Shown here piece after piece: positions 25,864-37,200 of a DNA stretch of 64,000 nt (position 1 is its first letter; each line of letters opens with the position of its first letter). Where the stretch lies: the NCBI GenBank assembly GCA_023974075.1, contig JAMFTG010000054.1, positions 308,501-372,500 of the forward strand, read 5' to 3'. Both the position numbers and the translations under genes were made by a program. The DNA is from Chaenocephalus aceratus (Eukaryota; Chordata; Actinopteri; Perciformes; Channichthyidae). Below the pieces are notes generated by a model that saw nothing but the letters and a program-made list of their open reading frames with translations, searched no databases and was not told the DNA's origin.

Positions 25864-26619
25864 TAAGAGCATTAAGACATACAGTACATAGGCTAAAACA
25901 AAACATCTAAAGATATAACCTTGCACTTTGTCTCGTGAACATTTTCATTATTTTGACATTTTTATAGATGGAAATTGAAATAAATGGTAGATTAATCCAT
26001 ATTGAAAATAGGTGTCAGCTGCTACACTGATTATAATAGTTATATTTCTTAATTAATTAAGATAAGATATTACTGTATTGATCCCAATTTGGGAAATGTT
26101 TGTGTTGCAGCAGCATAACAAGAAAAACAAAATATAAGTTATTATATATACAAAAGTATGTGAGGGATGGAATATTAAATTGAATATAAATGTAAAATGT
26201 ACATGTGATTTTACGTCCAAGAGAAGCTATGGAGCAGCGTTCTCTGCCAGCCAGAGGTGATTTGTTATTAGTTCAATATGTCAAACTGATTGCCCTGAAT
26301 ACAATCTTTAGTTACATGGTGAAACGTTATGCTGCTTGTACTAATTAGACTTATCATATAAGCCACACAGGTTTTAATAGGATGTATTCATTATCTTTAC
26401 TTATGTTGCGGTCTTTTCAGAAGCGCCATCTCTAAAACGGCGATACAGTCACTAACCATCATTTACATTTCACCGTGACATGGACAACAATGTAACGTCA
26501 GCTTACCTCATGGCACGAATCCAGACTCTCCTTTGGAAAACATTGGCCGGGAAACGATAGAACGAGCACGTTTCATGCGAAGACCTGTGGCTGCAACCCG
26601 GAGCAAAGCAACAAACCAT

Positions 26620-27168
26620 TGCGTAGCTAACTAGTGGCGCTAGCTTTAGCTAACGTTAGCTAACGAAACGAACTGCCGAGTAAAATTGGAAAACACTGGT
26701 AATTAATTATTCTATAATTTGTAAAACTACGGTGTTAAAAACGACAATTTCAAAAATACAGATTCTAATGGCAGATATACAGACACTAAAGATAGGCAGG
26801 TACTTGCTTTCAAGCAGAACACAGGGGAAAACAAACTTAGCGGGAGTGTTTACGTGTGTAGGCGTAATGACGTACAACGGCCTCGACCATTTATGTAGTC
26901 CTATTCAGCCACTCGGTAACAACCATCGTTTTTCAGACACGTAAACTCTTCAAAAATCACCAGTGGGGTCACTGCTGATGTATCTACTGTCGTAGAACAA
27001 AACGTGATTTATCTCTTAAATTTGTGTCAACCACAGACCTTATTTCGAGCTATTTTCCAAAACCCTATGGAGAAAATGCATTGCTTTTTGACGAAGGAAC
27101 CGGAAGTGCTAAAAATGCTAACTTACTTCCGGGTTTTAGGACGCGTCCCTGCGGTTCTCTATTCACCA
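26620..27168. mobile_element. Foldback-type element, copy 2 (left arm eroded)
   Basis: 26790-27168 matches 7680-8039 closely (CTTGCTTTCAAGCAGAACA, GTAACAACCATCGTTTTTCA, GAACAAAACGTGAT, GGGTTTTAGGACGCGTC, CGGTTCTCTAT). The left inverted arm is not clear. 25867-26619 before it is AT-rich spacer without a gene. Confidence 0.7.
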
Positions 27169-27559
27169 CCACCAGGTCTAGACCCCAGGGGGTTTCATCG
27201 GATCGGTTCTCCCCTCCCGAATGATACGCCTGCACAACGGGGCCTAATCGCCAAAATCACCATTACATTCAATCGAAGGGGAAAAATACAAAAGCATTGC
27301 ACACCATTTAAACCAATCAATGTTGTGTAATTAACAAGGATAATCTGGTGTTTTTTTTAGTCGATGAGTAGTGCAGATATCACTGTAAAATCAATCGACA
27401 GTAAGAGGAATACTAACTTGCGGGTGTACAATTCTCCGTTATCCAATGGGAATGGACGCTCACATTGCCTTTAATGGCAGCCGACACAAACGAATGCCGT
27501 GCTTCCATGAGCGTCAAATCCCACCGCAGATGGGAATACATTGCAATCAGTTGAAAGAT

Positions 27560-28165
27560 ATTTGCATCCCTTTATGAAGCTGAAGGAGCCAGGAGCGTCA
27601 CAACTGCACACCACGGACCCTGACCAAGCGTCGCTCCTGGACGATTATGGAGTGAGAGTGTGTTGGCTCCGGAGGATAATGACGTTTGGACCAAAAGATG
27701 ATCCAAAAAGTTATTGAAGATTGTTTTGTAGTTGGTTACAGAGAAGTGATTCGATACATAAATCCTGTCTATACGGGTTTTAGTTGTTTTGTCATATCTC
27801 GTGAAATCCATTCCAGCGGGATTCAGTGAGCGACAGACATCGATTAGGCCTGCATCGCTGCAGATTTCTTTCAACAGCTTTCCTTCTGCCCTCAGTTTAA
27901 AAACAGCTGTACTACACTTATCGCTTCTGTTACTGTATTAAAATCACCACTTAATATAATTTTATAACCCACTGTTAATAGCTCTCTAAGTTTTCTGAAT
28001 AAGTGTAACTTGTTTTTTTGCCTCGGGGGCAGTATAAATATTAAGTCGATATTTTTCATTTTTATAAAAACAATCCACCAGGCAGCCTTCCTGGGATTAT
28101 GTCCCTTCTTCTAATAATAGTGATGTCTTTTTCTTTGAAGAAAATGCCAACATGTCAAATGTTCT
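27560..28165 (-). pseudogene. LINE endonuclease-domain fragment
   Basis: The minus frame at 27874-27572 reads GLIDVCRSLNPAGMDFTRYD, then TRIDRIYVSN, the conserved DxxR...RIDxIxxS blocks of the APE-type endonuclease of non-LTR retrotransposons. Upstream (27900-28140) the minus strand keeps scattered matches with stops. Highly decayed. Confidence 0.65.
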
Positions 28166-29935
28166 AGAACCGCCACTGACAGGGGCGGATCTACCGGGGT
28201 GGCAACTGCCACCCTAAAAAATAGCCTTGCTGTTGGGGATTAATTTTGTCTTTACTTAAGATATTTGACCTTTCGGCCGGTTTACATTTACGACGAAGCC
28301 TAAGTCTGTTATCTGTCTTAAGGAATGGGAAGTCTCAGCTATTGCTGAGATTATCAGTTTTATGACCGGTCAACTCTCGGTCACAGAGCCATAGAGTCAA
28401 ATAAGTGATTCAGTGCCTCCAGGTGGTCACGTACACCTTCCCCCAATATGTGGATTGACTCTTAGTGAAGCTAGTTAAAAGGTCTGCCAAGATGAGAGGG
28501 TGATCAGAATTGACATGGCAACCCACCCGTGCAGTCAGAATCTTTGACTGTGACTTGTGATGTGAAATTCTCCGGCCGATGCTTGTATTAAATCCCAGTG
28601 TTTGACATCAGAACTCCTGCTCGTCCCGTGTCTCTCCGAGTCCTGACTCTCCATTGAAGCAGAAGTTTCCCTTACACTTGCCACCCCAGCTGGCATCTTT
28701 GTTTTGAAAGAAAAGTTGTGGCTCATCGGACATTTATGAGAGAAAATCTCTAATGTGCAAGTGAATGCAGCACAAGACGCGAGTCTTGTAACCCCTCCCC
28801 CGGCTCTGGCGCGAGCTTGGAAATATGATTGCCGGCGATTTCATTTGAACGGGACGGCGCAAAACGAGAAGCATTCGGACTCAAGTCAGGGTTGCCAACT
28901 CTCACGCATCTGGCGTGCGACACACGATTTCACTCTCAATCTCACGCTCTCAGGCGGCCAAACTATTCTCACGCCAAAAACAAGATGAACCGGCGTCGGA
29001 GATTGTTTTTAGTTGGTTATTTACAATGTTGAGTTGACAGCTGCTCAAGCTGTCGATCCGCCCGCACCACTCTTAACAACGTTAACAGACAGCAGAGCAG
29101 TGGGAGCCGGTTGGTCAATCCCCGACCCGTAGTGCGCAGATCTGAGATCCAGTAGAAATGATAAAAAGTAAAAGTCTGCTGCTTATTGTTCTACTAGGCC
29201 AAAATAGAGTATATTAGAGTGAGAGTGTGTTAATTAATATATTTGGCAGTTTGGAGTAAGTCTGTAGGTGTTTGTGTGTGTTTCATGTATAGGCCTCACG
29301 ATAATTGTGTTGGATACATTTTCCCGGAAATGATTGTGATAAACGATAATATTGTCGGCACCGTTGTATGACCATTTTAGACCACTGACATAATGAAAAT
29401 ATATAATAATAATTCAAGTACATCCTTTCAAACTGCTCGTCACATCCTCATGTAAATGTATCGAGGTCAGAAAAGTTATCGAGTTCATTTTTATTTATCG
29501 TACGATAAGTCAATTAATTGCTTATTGCGACAGGCACACAATAAAACAGTGGAATCAAACATGCGTTTGACTTTCATTAGTGAATGAAACTGTGTGCCCT
29601 TTATAGTCTGGGTCCAATATTGTGTATTTGTATTTATTGTATATATATATCGTATGCTAAGGTCCCGCTACTAACACGATAGCAGTCATTTAGTGCGCAT
29701 ATGTGTAATTAAAGCCATGATATCAAAATCTCACTCCAGCCAGGTACCCAAAGTGGGCCACCCTGCCCGAGTAGATGGAAGGAATGAGGTGCGGTCTACA
29801 GTGACAGAGAAGAGACTGTCAAGTTTGGCTGTACTCAGCATTGAATCAAAACGCACTAAAGCTTTGGATCTTAATACGTTCGTGAGGCGTTTTGCTGAAC
29901 AACATGGTAATCGCCGCATTCAGCTGTTTTAGGCA
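28160..29935 (+). pseudogene. hAT remnants including the transposase C-terminal dimerisation region
   Basis: 28160-28250 has hAT-like ends CCGCCACTG and CAGGGGCGGATCTACC back to back. 29719-29932 encodes VRSTVTEKRLSSLAVLSIES followed by NTFVRRFAEQHGNRRIQLF, the C-terminal dimerisation helix region of DUF4371-type hAT transposases, ending at a stop. Together with the N-terminal remnant at 21098 it could be one element exploded by later insertions, or two. 28260-29690 has no coding signal I can defend. Confidence 0.55.
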
Positions 29936-30353
29936 TGCAGAGGTGCGGGAAGGTATTTTGAGTGGGGGTGGACTCCGCTGTATAGAAAACTGTGGTTTCC
30001 ATAGTTTCCCCACAGCAGCAGACGCACAAATGACATCCGCTGGCGCATCATAAACACGTCGGATATTGAAAGTGCATTCGGATTCTCAAAGCACCGCAGT
30101 CCTCTTCTCCTAAGTCCTTTTGAAATGTCCTATCCACTTTCCCTTAACCCCGTGACGTTTCACACAGAGGTCAAGGAATAGACGATAAGGATAGACGATA
30201 GGAGCTGATTTATGGACCATTCGACAGCTGAGTCTTCCTCCTGAAACAAAGCCCAGTGTTCATCCTCACTCAGTCTGACCCCTCCCTCACTAAAACATAT
30301 GTTTACGCATGTATCACAGGAGGGTTGCTTTAATACACATTTACTGTAGTTGT
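29936..30353. other. Spacer without gene
   Basis: Unique-looking sequence left of hAT copy B. No ORF, RNA gene or terminal repeat found. Confidence 0.4.
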
Positions 30354-31343
30354 CAGGGGCGCCATAAGGGGGTGAAAAGTTAGGATGATTCTAAGGGCCC
30401 TTGACTGACAGGGGCCCGAGAAATTGTAGAACATTAAGAAAAACAATGTAAGTAACCTTTCATCAATCATCAATAATTAACATTAATATAACATTATATT
30501 GATAATGTACTCACTAAACTTACGATTCATTTAACTTATTTTTTTTGAAAAGTTCATTATCCAAAGCCTCTGTACACCCCCCTCTATTTACATATAATGG
30601 TTTGGACCTGTCTCCAAACACGGTGCGGCACCGCATTTTCTAGCAGAGTGAGAGCATGTGAGGAGGGATGCGAGTACTTACATGTGTACGATGTCTCAAC
30701 GACTCACAAAGTCAGGCTTTCAAAAAAGAAAAGAAAGGAGAGAAAGACAAGAGAGAGGGACTAAAGGGCTACAGTATGTCACCCAGTGTTGCTCTGATTT
30801 AGCACCACCATCAGGCCTTTTCATTTCCATTTCCGTTTTGTTGTCTATTTACACTTTAATACCGGCTTATTTTGTAGTTAATTAAAAAATCTGCTGCTTA
30901 TGTTATTTTTTATAGCATTTTATAAATGATAATATCTGTGTTAATGTTCACTTTATTTTAATTTAAGAGGTCAGGTATATTTAAGTTATATTTATTTTTG
31001 ATTTATGAATGTTCCATTAAAAAATGTTATTAAAAAGACATGTACACCATAAAAGATGACTATTGAGGTCTATTGTCAGGAATGTTAGTGTTATATAGTG
31101 AATTATACTGCAGCAGAATGTTGCACGTCTGCACAGTGTTATATGTTCACCGCTCAGTAAATATTGTGCAGTTAGTATTGGACTACAAGATAGATGCAAG
31201 CCTGTACAGGTAGAGTTATTTAAAGCTTAAATGAGTGGGTTTGGTTCTGGAGGTGTGTGCATTGTGCTTGGTTGGCGTGGCCTGGTGGTGGGGCCCAATG
31301 TGATATCTTTCCATGGGGCCCAAAATCCCTGGCGGCGCCCCTG
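30354..31343 (+). mobile_element. hAT element, copy B, full length
   Basis: 990 bp with inverted ends CAGGGGCGCC and GGCGCCCCTG. The right flank is CCCACACT (31344-31351), which matches the left flank of copy A at 16258-16265. Its own left flank (GTAGTTGT) does not match. Contains no transposase. Confidence 0.9.
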
Positions 31344-31351
31344 CCCACACT

Positions 31352-31540
31352 AGATGTGTCCCCCCCTTTATGTGCCCAATCCCCCCATGTGAATCACACC
31401 TGACACACACACTTTGACACATTTCCCGCTCTTACAGTATGTGCCCCTCCCCCCACATGGATCACACCTGGAACACGCAATACATGTTCAGTGTCTATTC
31501 TTTGTATATTTACTGCAAGGAGAATTAATTAAACTAACTA
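31352..31540. other. Spacer right of hAT copy B
   Basis: Contains two C-rich blocks around ATCACACCTG motifs (about 31355-31470); otherwise nothing seen. Confidence 0.3.
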
Positions 31541-32194
31541 CCGTAATTTCGGACTATAAGAATATATAAGCCGCAGCAGCTAAATTGAATGATGTGTACA
31601 TATATAAGCCGCAGGTGTTTTAATGTTTAATTACCGTATGCAAGGGTTCGTGCGCAGAGGGGATTGTCGGGAAAGAGATGGCTGTTTGAGGAAGCTCCCA
31701 TTTATTAACATTTCAACAAACTATTTGCATAACGTATTCTATTTCCTTCTTTCACTGCCAGATGTCAATCTGGCAGTGAAAGAAGGAAATAACTTAAAAG
31801 CTGCATCATATGCATTTCTACGTTTGTTTTCCATAATGAGGGTTTGTGCATGAAAACTTCCTTTGCACAAACTGTCTCGCTCTCGTAATGTCTGTCTTGC
31901 TCTCGTTCTGTCTCTCGTACCACTCTCGGTTCCACTTTTACGCGCTACGTGTCTCACTCTTTTCCGGCCTCCAGCTTTTCCTGCTGGAGCCCGCCGCTTA
32001 AAGGTGGGGGGCGCGGACTGGCCATAGAGCCCATAGAGTTAAAGGTGGTGGACTGTAACCTGTAAAATCCATAGATGTAGGAGGTCCCCTAGTGGCCGTT
32101 AGCTGTAAAAATCCATAGATTAGCCGCACAGTTATATAAACCACAGGGTCGAAAAATGGGGAAAAAGGCGCGGCTTATAGTCCGAAAATTACGG
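31541..32194. mobile_element. TA-flanked DNA transposon with CCGTAATTTYGGACTATAAG termini
   Basis: Left end CCGTAATTTCGGACTATAAG and right end CTTATAGTCCGAAAATTACG form inverted repeats. TA stands on both sides (31539-31540 and 32195-32196), compatible with a Tc1/mariner-type target. Sub-terminal repeats of TATAAGCCGCAG occur. Inside is a perfect 24-bp hairpin (31740-31791). No transposase. Confidence 0.7.
31740..31791. ncRNA. Perfect 24-bp stem, 4-nt loop hairpin inside a MITE
   Basis: Arm 31740-31763 and arm 31768-31791 are exact reverse complements; the loop is GTCA. The stem is pyrimidine-rich on one arm (CCTTCTTTCACTGCCAG). Either strand would fold. Nothing in the sequence shows that it is transcribed. 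Confidence 0.35.
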
Positions 32195-32196
32195 TA

Positions 32197-34009
32197 ACTA
32201 AAGGTTATGTGGAAGCATGAAATAAATGATATTGCAACAAGCTTAATGTGACTCAGCTTGTTATTCCATGTTGCTGTTCACAAATGACCAACTAAGTAAA
32301 AACAGGCATCGGGTCATGTTCATTCATTCAAACTTTATCGTAACTTGTAAATAGGTTAGAGGTAGACATCATTTGCAAAAGTAAGAAAATAAGGAATAAA
32401 GAAACGAGTAGTTCTTGAGTACAATAATGAAAAAGGCACCCAAAAACCCAGAACAAATGGGAAATCTCATCGAAATGAATAAAATAAATAATACAAATCC
32501 AAAGAAAATATTAATAAAAAACAACAAAGCAAAGTTAGGGTGTTTAAAAATAGTTTTTAAAATGCTTAATAAAAAACTCCAGATTCTCTCACAATAATGA
32601 GCATTATAATTATCTCCAGTATAAATATGCATAAGTAGAAAACTATTGTTAAGTCAAAAAAAACGCCAAGTCTTTAAGAACATGTTATGCCTTTATTCTT
32701 TCTTTTATATCAGCTCTTGATAAGATAAATATATTACATAAACATTATTTCTCTACAGTCCAACTGTAAAACACGAAGCACCATCTCTACTGTGACTGAT
32801 GACTTTAAGAAAACACAGGTGAGTTTAAAGTGCTTTGTTGCTTAATGGAGCAATTCAAGTGTTGAAATGTGCAAATATGTATCAGTAATTTAACCATCAT
32901 TTAATCGAAAAACTCAGTATTTGTGATCTTCCTTATCATACATAACGATACAGATTTAAAATGACAAAAGCTGCCGGGTGAGGCAAGACCTTCTGAAGAG
33001 CAACGGCAACACAAAGATTGAAATTAGAGACGAGACACATTTTCAATTAAAAACAATCCCAGCTGACTCATAATTAAAAACACAAGACTCTCCATAGTAA
33101 AACCTCACTGATATCTAATTGACTCATTCTATTCTACTTTTCTGTCTCAGTCACTGACTTCACTGATTACTGTGTTTTTATCTTTTAAAAACACACTGAT
33201 GCATGTCTCATTTTTAAGATTATAAATGGCAAGGCACCCCCACCACCACTCTGCACTTTTATACAGCAGAACAATTCAAACAGCAGAACCACAAGGTCTG
33301 CCCTAAGAGGGGACTGTGCAGTCCCTCTTAGGTCCAGTTCCTTTGGTCAGGGCATCAACACTTTGGAACACAACACCAATACAGATCAGGGAATAACACC
33401 TCCTATCATACATTCAAACACTATCTTAAGAACTGGCTTTTAAGCAATCAAAAATGTGAACACTTTTAACTGTATCATAGTATTTCATCTGTTTGCATGT
33501 TTGTCTGTTCCTATTTATTGTTGTACTGTTGTTGTCTGTTACTGTGTGTTTTTTTATTGCTGTATGATAACTTTTAAGACCCTTTCCATACATTTTAAGA
33601 CCTCATCGCCACTTTGAGTTTTAACCAGTTACATTGGCGACACACTTTACCTCACATTTACTATATACAGTATTGATTGTCCTTCCTCCTTATCTTCCAA
33701 CCATTTACGGTATTTTTGGAACTTTAAGTATTTTTGGAATTGTAAGTATATTTGGAACTTTAAGTATTTTTGGAATTTACGGTATTTTTGGAACTTTAAA
33801 TATATTTGGAACTAAGTATATTTGGAATTGTAAGTATATTTGGAACTTTAAGTATTTTTGGAATTTACGGTATATTTGGAATTTTAAATAATGGTTAAGA
33901 ATTTTTGGTTAATTTAAAACACATCAGATTTGCACATTTAACCCAAAAATATCGATGTGAACAGATGAGTAATACAGAACGCGAGATGCTGGAGGTGCAA
34001 ACATGTCGG
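32197..34009. other. AT-rich spacer with LINE C-terminal remnant and short tandem repeats
   Basis: 33215-33450 (plus) gives NGKAPPPPLCTFIQQ, SRTTRSALRGDCAVP and NTILRTGF with stops around them, resembling the ORF2 C-terminal tail of a LINE. 33705-33895 is an irregular tandem repeat of TTTTTGGAACTTTAAGTATA-like units. No host gene is seen. Part may be the distal 3' UTR of timm17b. Confidence 0.4.
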
Positions 34010-34142
34010 GGTGGTGGTGGCGAAGTCCATAGGGACTTGGCAACTGGAAGGTCACCAGTTCAAGTCCCGGAAAGACCAAGTGCTACCGAGGTGTCCCTGA
34101 GCAAGGCACCGTTCCCTACACTGCTCCCCGGGTGCCGACATG
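34010..34142 (+). mobile_element. tRNA-derived SINE
   Basis: GGTGGCGAAGTCCATAGGGA to ..GGTCACCAGTTCAAGTCCC has the spacing of a tRNA-like head with a B box (GTTCAAGTCCC). It is followed by the conserved SINE body CCCTGAGCAAGGCACCGTTC and CTGCTCCCCGGGTGCC. It lies 94 bp beyond the timm17b stop codon, antisense to that gene, so it may sit in the 3' UTR. Confidence 0.65.
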
Positions 34143-34235
34143 TCCCAACATTCAAATGATAAATAACTAAAACTCACAGTAAACTCCCTGAGGTATAAGT
34201 ATAAAGTGCAGCTACTTGTCCCCACAGCAGTGGCC

Positions 34236-37200
34236 TCAGTTCTTCGGAGGCAACTGACTCGGATCCTCTGCAAAGGGAAGAGCTGAAAAAACACAGGTGT
34301 AAATAATATTAATAAAGTTAATGTATTATTTGACTTTCTGAGTTTGTTTTAAACCACATACAATACTTATTAGTTTGCCAGACAACAGACAAGCGTCTCA
34401 TACAAATCACATCATGCAAAAGAAGTGAAATAAACTTAAAGGTGTTGTTTACTCATTTTATTACATTTACTAAAACCTGATTTTAATTGAATATAGACCA
34501 TTGAAGCCACATCTCTTTTACCATCACACTACTCAATTTACGCTTTATTTCCTTACATTTTGTTAACGTTACTGGCTCATTCAATACTTTTATATTTTAA
34601 CGCTTTTAATAACGTATGTGTGCATTTCTATTCCAGCTGCAAGTGTACTCTTTGTCCCTTTGCCTATATCTGCAACATGTCCCTACACACTGTAATGTGG
34701 GACAGTTAAAGGGTTTCTGATTCGTCCAGATATTCACCGTCTGCTTCAAGAGTCCTCTCTCTGAATACAGAAAGGACTTTGCTGACAAAGTGACACACTG
34801 CGGTCATTCTCTAATGGGTTTCACTTTGCACAAGTGGGCTTATTAGTCCGACTGCAGTGAGAAGATTTGTGTTCGGGACTCTAATTACATTGCATGGGCA
34901 CTTTGAGGGACTGAAAGACTTGTAATTAAACAGATTGGGCTCTCGATTGTGGATGTCATGCGAGCATAACATGCTGGAAACAATCAGTCTAAGTTAACAA
35001 TCGGGACGGAAATGTTCGGATTTCCAAAGGGAGGTTCTGTGAATAAATAAAAAATCAAGAAGCGAAATAATTGAACTATTCATATCTTAGACTGCACTGT
35101 AACTTTTAATGTTTATTTTATTAGCTTTTCTTTTTAATGACTGATTTTAAATGCCATTTTCTTAATGTCTTTCATTTTTCTTTTAATGTTTCTTTTATTA
35201 TCTTTTACTGTTTTTAAATACCTTTATCTGAATGTCTTTCATTTTTGTAAAGCACCTTGAATTGCCTGGTGCTGAAAGGTGCTATATAAATAAACTGTCC
35301 TTGCCTTGCCTAAAGGGGCCTACACATCAAACTGACAGCAAAGAACACGACTATTGTGTCGCCTCGCGTCTTGGCCATGTGTCGCACTGGAACACACCGC
35401 AAAGACTTCAGCCGACGGCCAAGTAGCACGTACGAACTGCGCATGCGTGAGTGGCAATAACTCTCCTTACCAGCAGGCGGCGGTGGTGTGTATTCGTCAT
35501 TCAAAAGAGGCAACCGGAAGACAGACTGCGTGATAACCGAGAGAAGAATAACAGACTGCGTGATATAAACAAACAACAAGTAGCGCGTGCGTTCCATTTT
35601 CCCTCTCCAGCGAGAAGCTCACGGGGCTTTCCTGAATCTGTGTCGAGAGATGGAGGTAAATGAAATCTCACATTTGCCTTCTTAATAGTTTGTTTGGGTC
35701 CCTCACTTCCGTTTTGCTTCTCATGCACTGAGTCGCTAAGCTGAACAGCCAATCAGAGTGATTTCTTTGGCCGACGGCCTTTAGCGATGGATGTATAATA
35801 AGAACTGGATACAGCGTGGGAGGCGGGGCCTCGTTCATTCCTATGAGAGTTGCTCATTGGCGCATGAAGACAAAATGGCCCAACTTTTGAGAGAGCGAAT
35901 CGTCACGAAAGTATTCATATAATCATGTAATCCGTCCTTATTGGGCATCCATGGGTAAAGGTAAATCTCATGTAGTGCTGAACACGTCACATGAACGTGC
36001 CGGGTGGCGCGGTCCCGTGGGTTAGATCCGCGTTCATAATGCAGAGGGAAATAACTCTCAGAATAACGTTATTAGCACATTTTACAACTTGAGGACCGAA
36101 TGTTTTTAATAAGGGCTGTTCATACTGGGTAGTTTATTTAGTTTAAAAAAAGTATCCAACGATTTACAGACGTCTCTTTCCCAATGTTAGTGAATGGGAA
36201 AAAGTGTTTCCGGGCCCAGCGACTGATACGGAAGTGTAGTACCGCCGTTTGGCCACAACGAATATTTTCCTCAGAGTCCGGCGCACTTCCTGGGGACTTG
36301 CCTTTAGCCGACGGCCTTTAGCCAGAAGGTGTCGCCACGGCCGAAAAGACACGACGGGGCGGGACACACCAATCTGAGTAGGGCGACACGATGCTCATCT
36401 ATCGACGGTCGAAATCGGCTTGGTGTGTAAGGACCAGAGGTTGCGCTACACTTTTTCGCTGCCCGTCTTTGGCGCTGTTCTAAGTTTGTTCTAATCCGTC
36501 AAAATGACAGACTACTTTCAGATTTCTCCGTCATTGTTAAAAAAAATCCGTCATAGACGGAATATATTCGGTTAACGCGACCTCTGGTAAGGACCTTAAG
36601 GGGCAGCAGTAACATCACTAAAATACTCACTTTTTAGAATAATATGGTGAACATGTACATCCAGCAGGTACAGAGCAACATTAGCATTAAATCAGAGTCA
36701 CATTTCGGTGCACTTGCAGAATGTAAGTCCAATTTTCACGTCTTCTTTTATCCTCTACTTTGCCCTACACTGACTGTGGAGGAAAATATCAGGCTCTTTA
36801 GCAGAGAAATAGTTTCACAATGTCCAGCAGCTAGTAAACATCTTTGTCTTTCTGCTGTTCGGTGCAAAACAGCGAGCTTACAGTTCCATTTTAACCCGTA
36901 CATTTTGAAGCTTTTGTCTGGTGGTGAAGTTGGTTTATTTCCTTCAGTAAGTAATATTTTTAGAAATTATTTTTTATTTTAGAAATTATGATTTTTTTTA
37001 AATGTGTCTTGTTGAATCATTACATTTTTTTGCCACAGAGCTTGTTTTTTAGTAAGTAAAAAAGTAATACATTTTCACTTTGTTGAGGAAAACCAGGGTT
37101 ATGATAACTTCCTGGGTTGGGAAACAGAAACACGTCAACACTGCTGAACACTATAACAACCAATAATATGAATGCAAAACTCAATCAGCTTGTGCAATAC

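Noticed and set aside
34010..34090. A functional tRNA gene
   Set aside because: Only the B-box half is tRNA-like and the SINE body follows at once; no cloverleaf could be completed.
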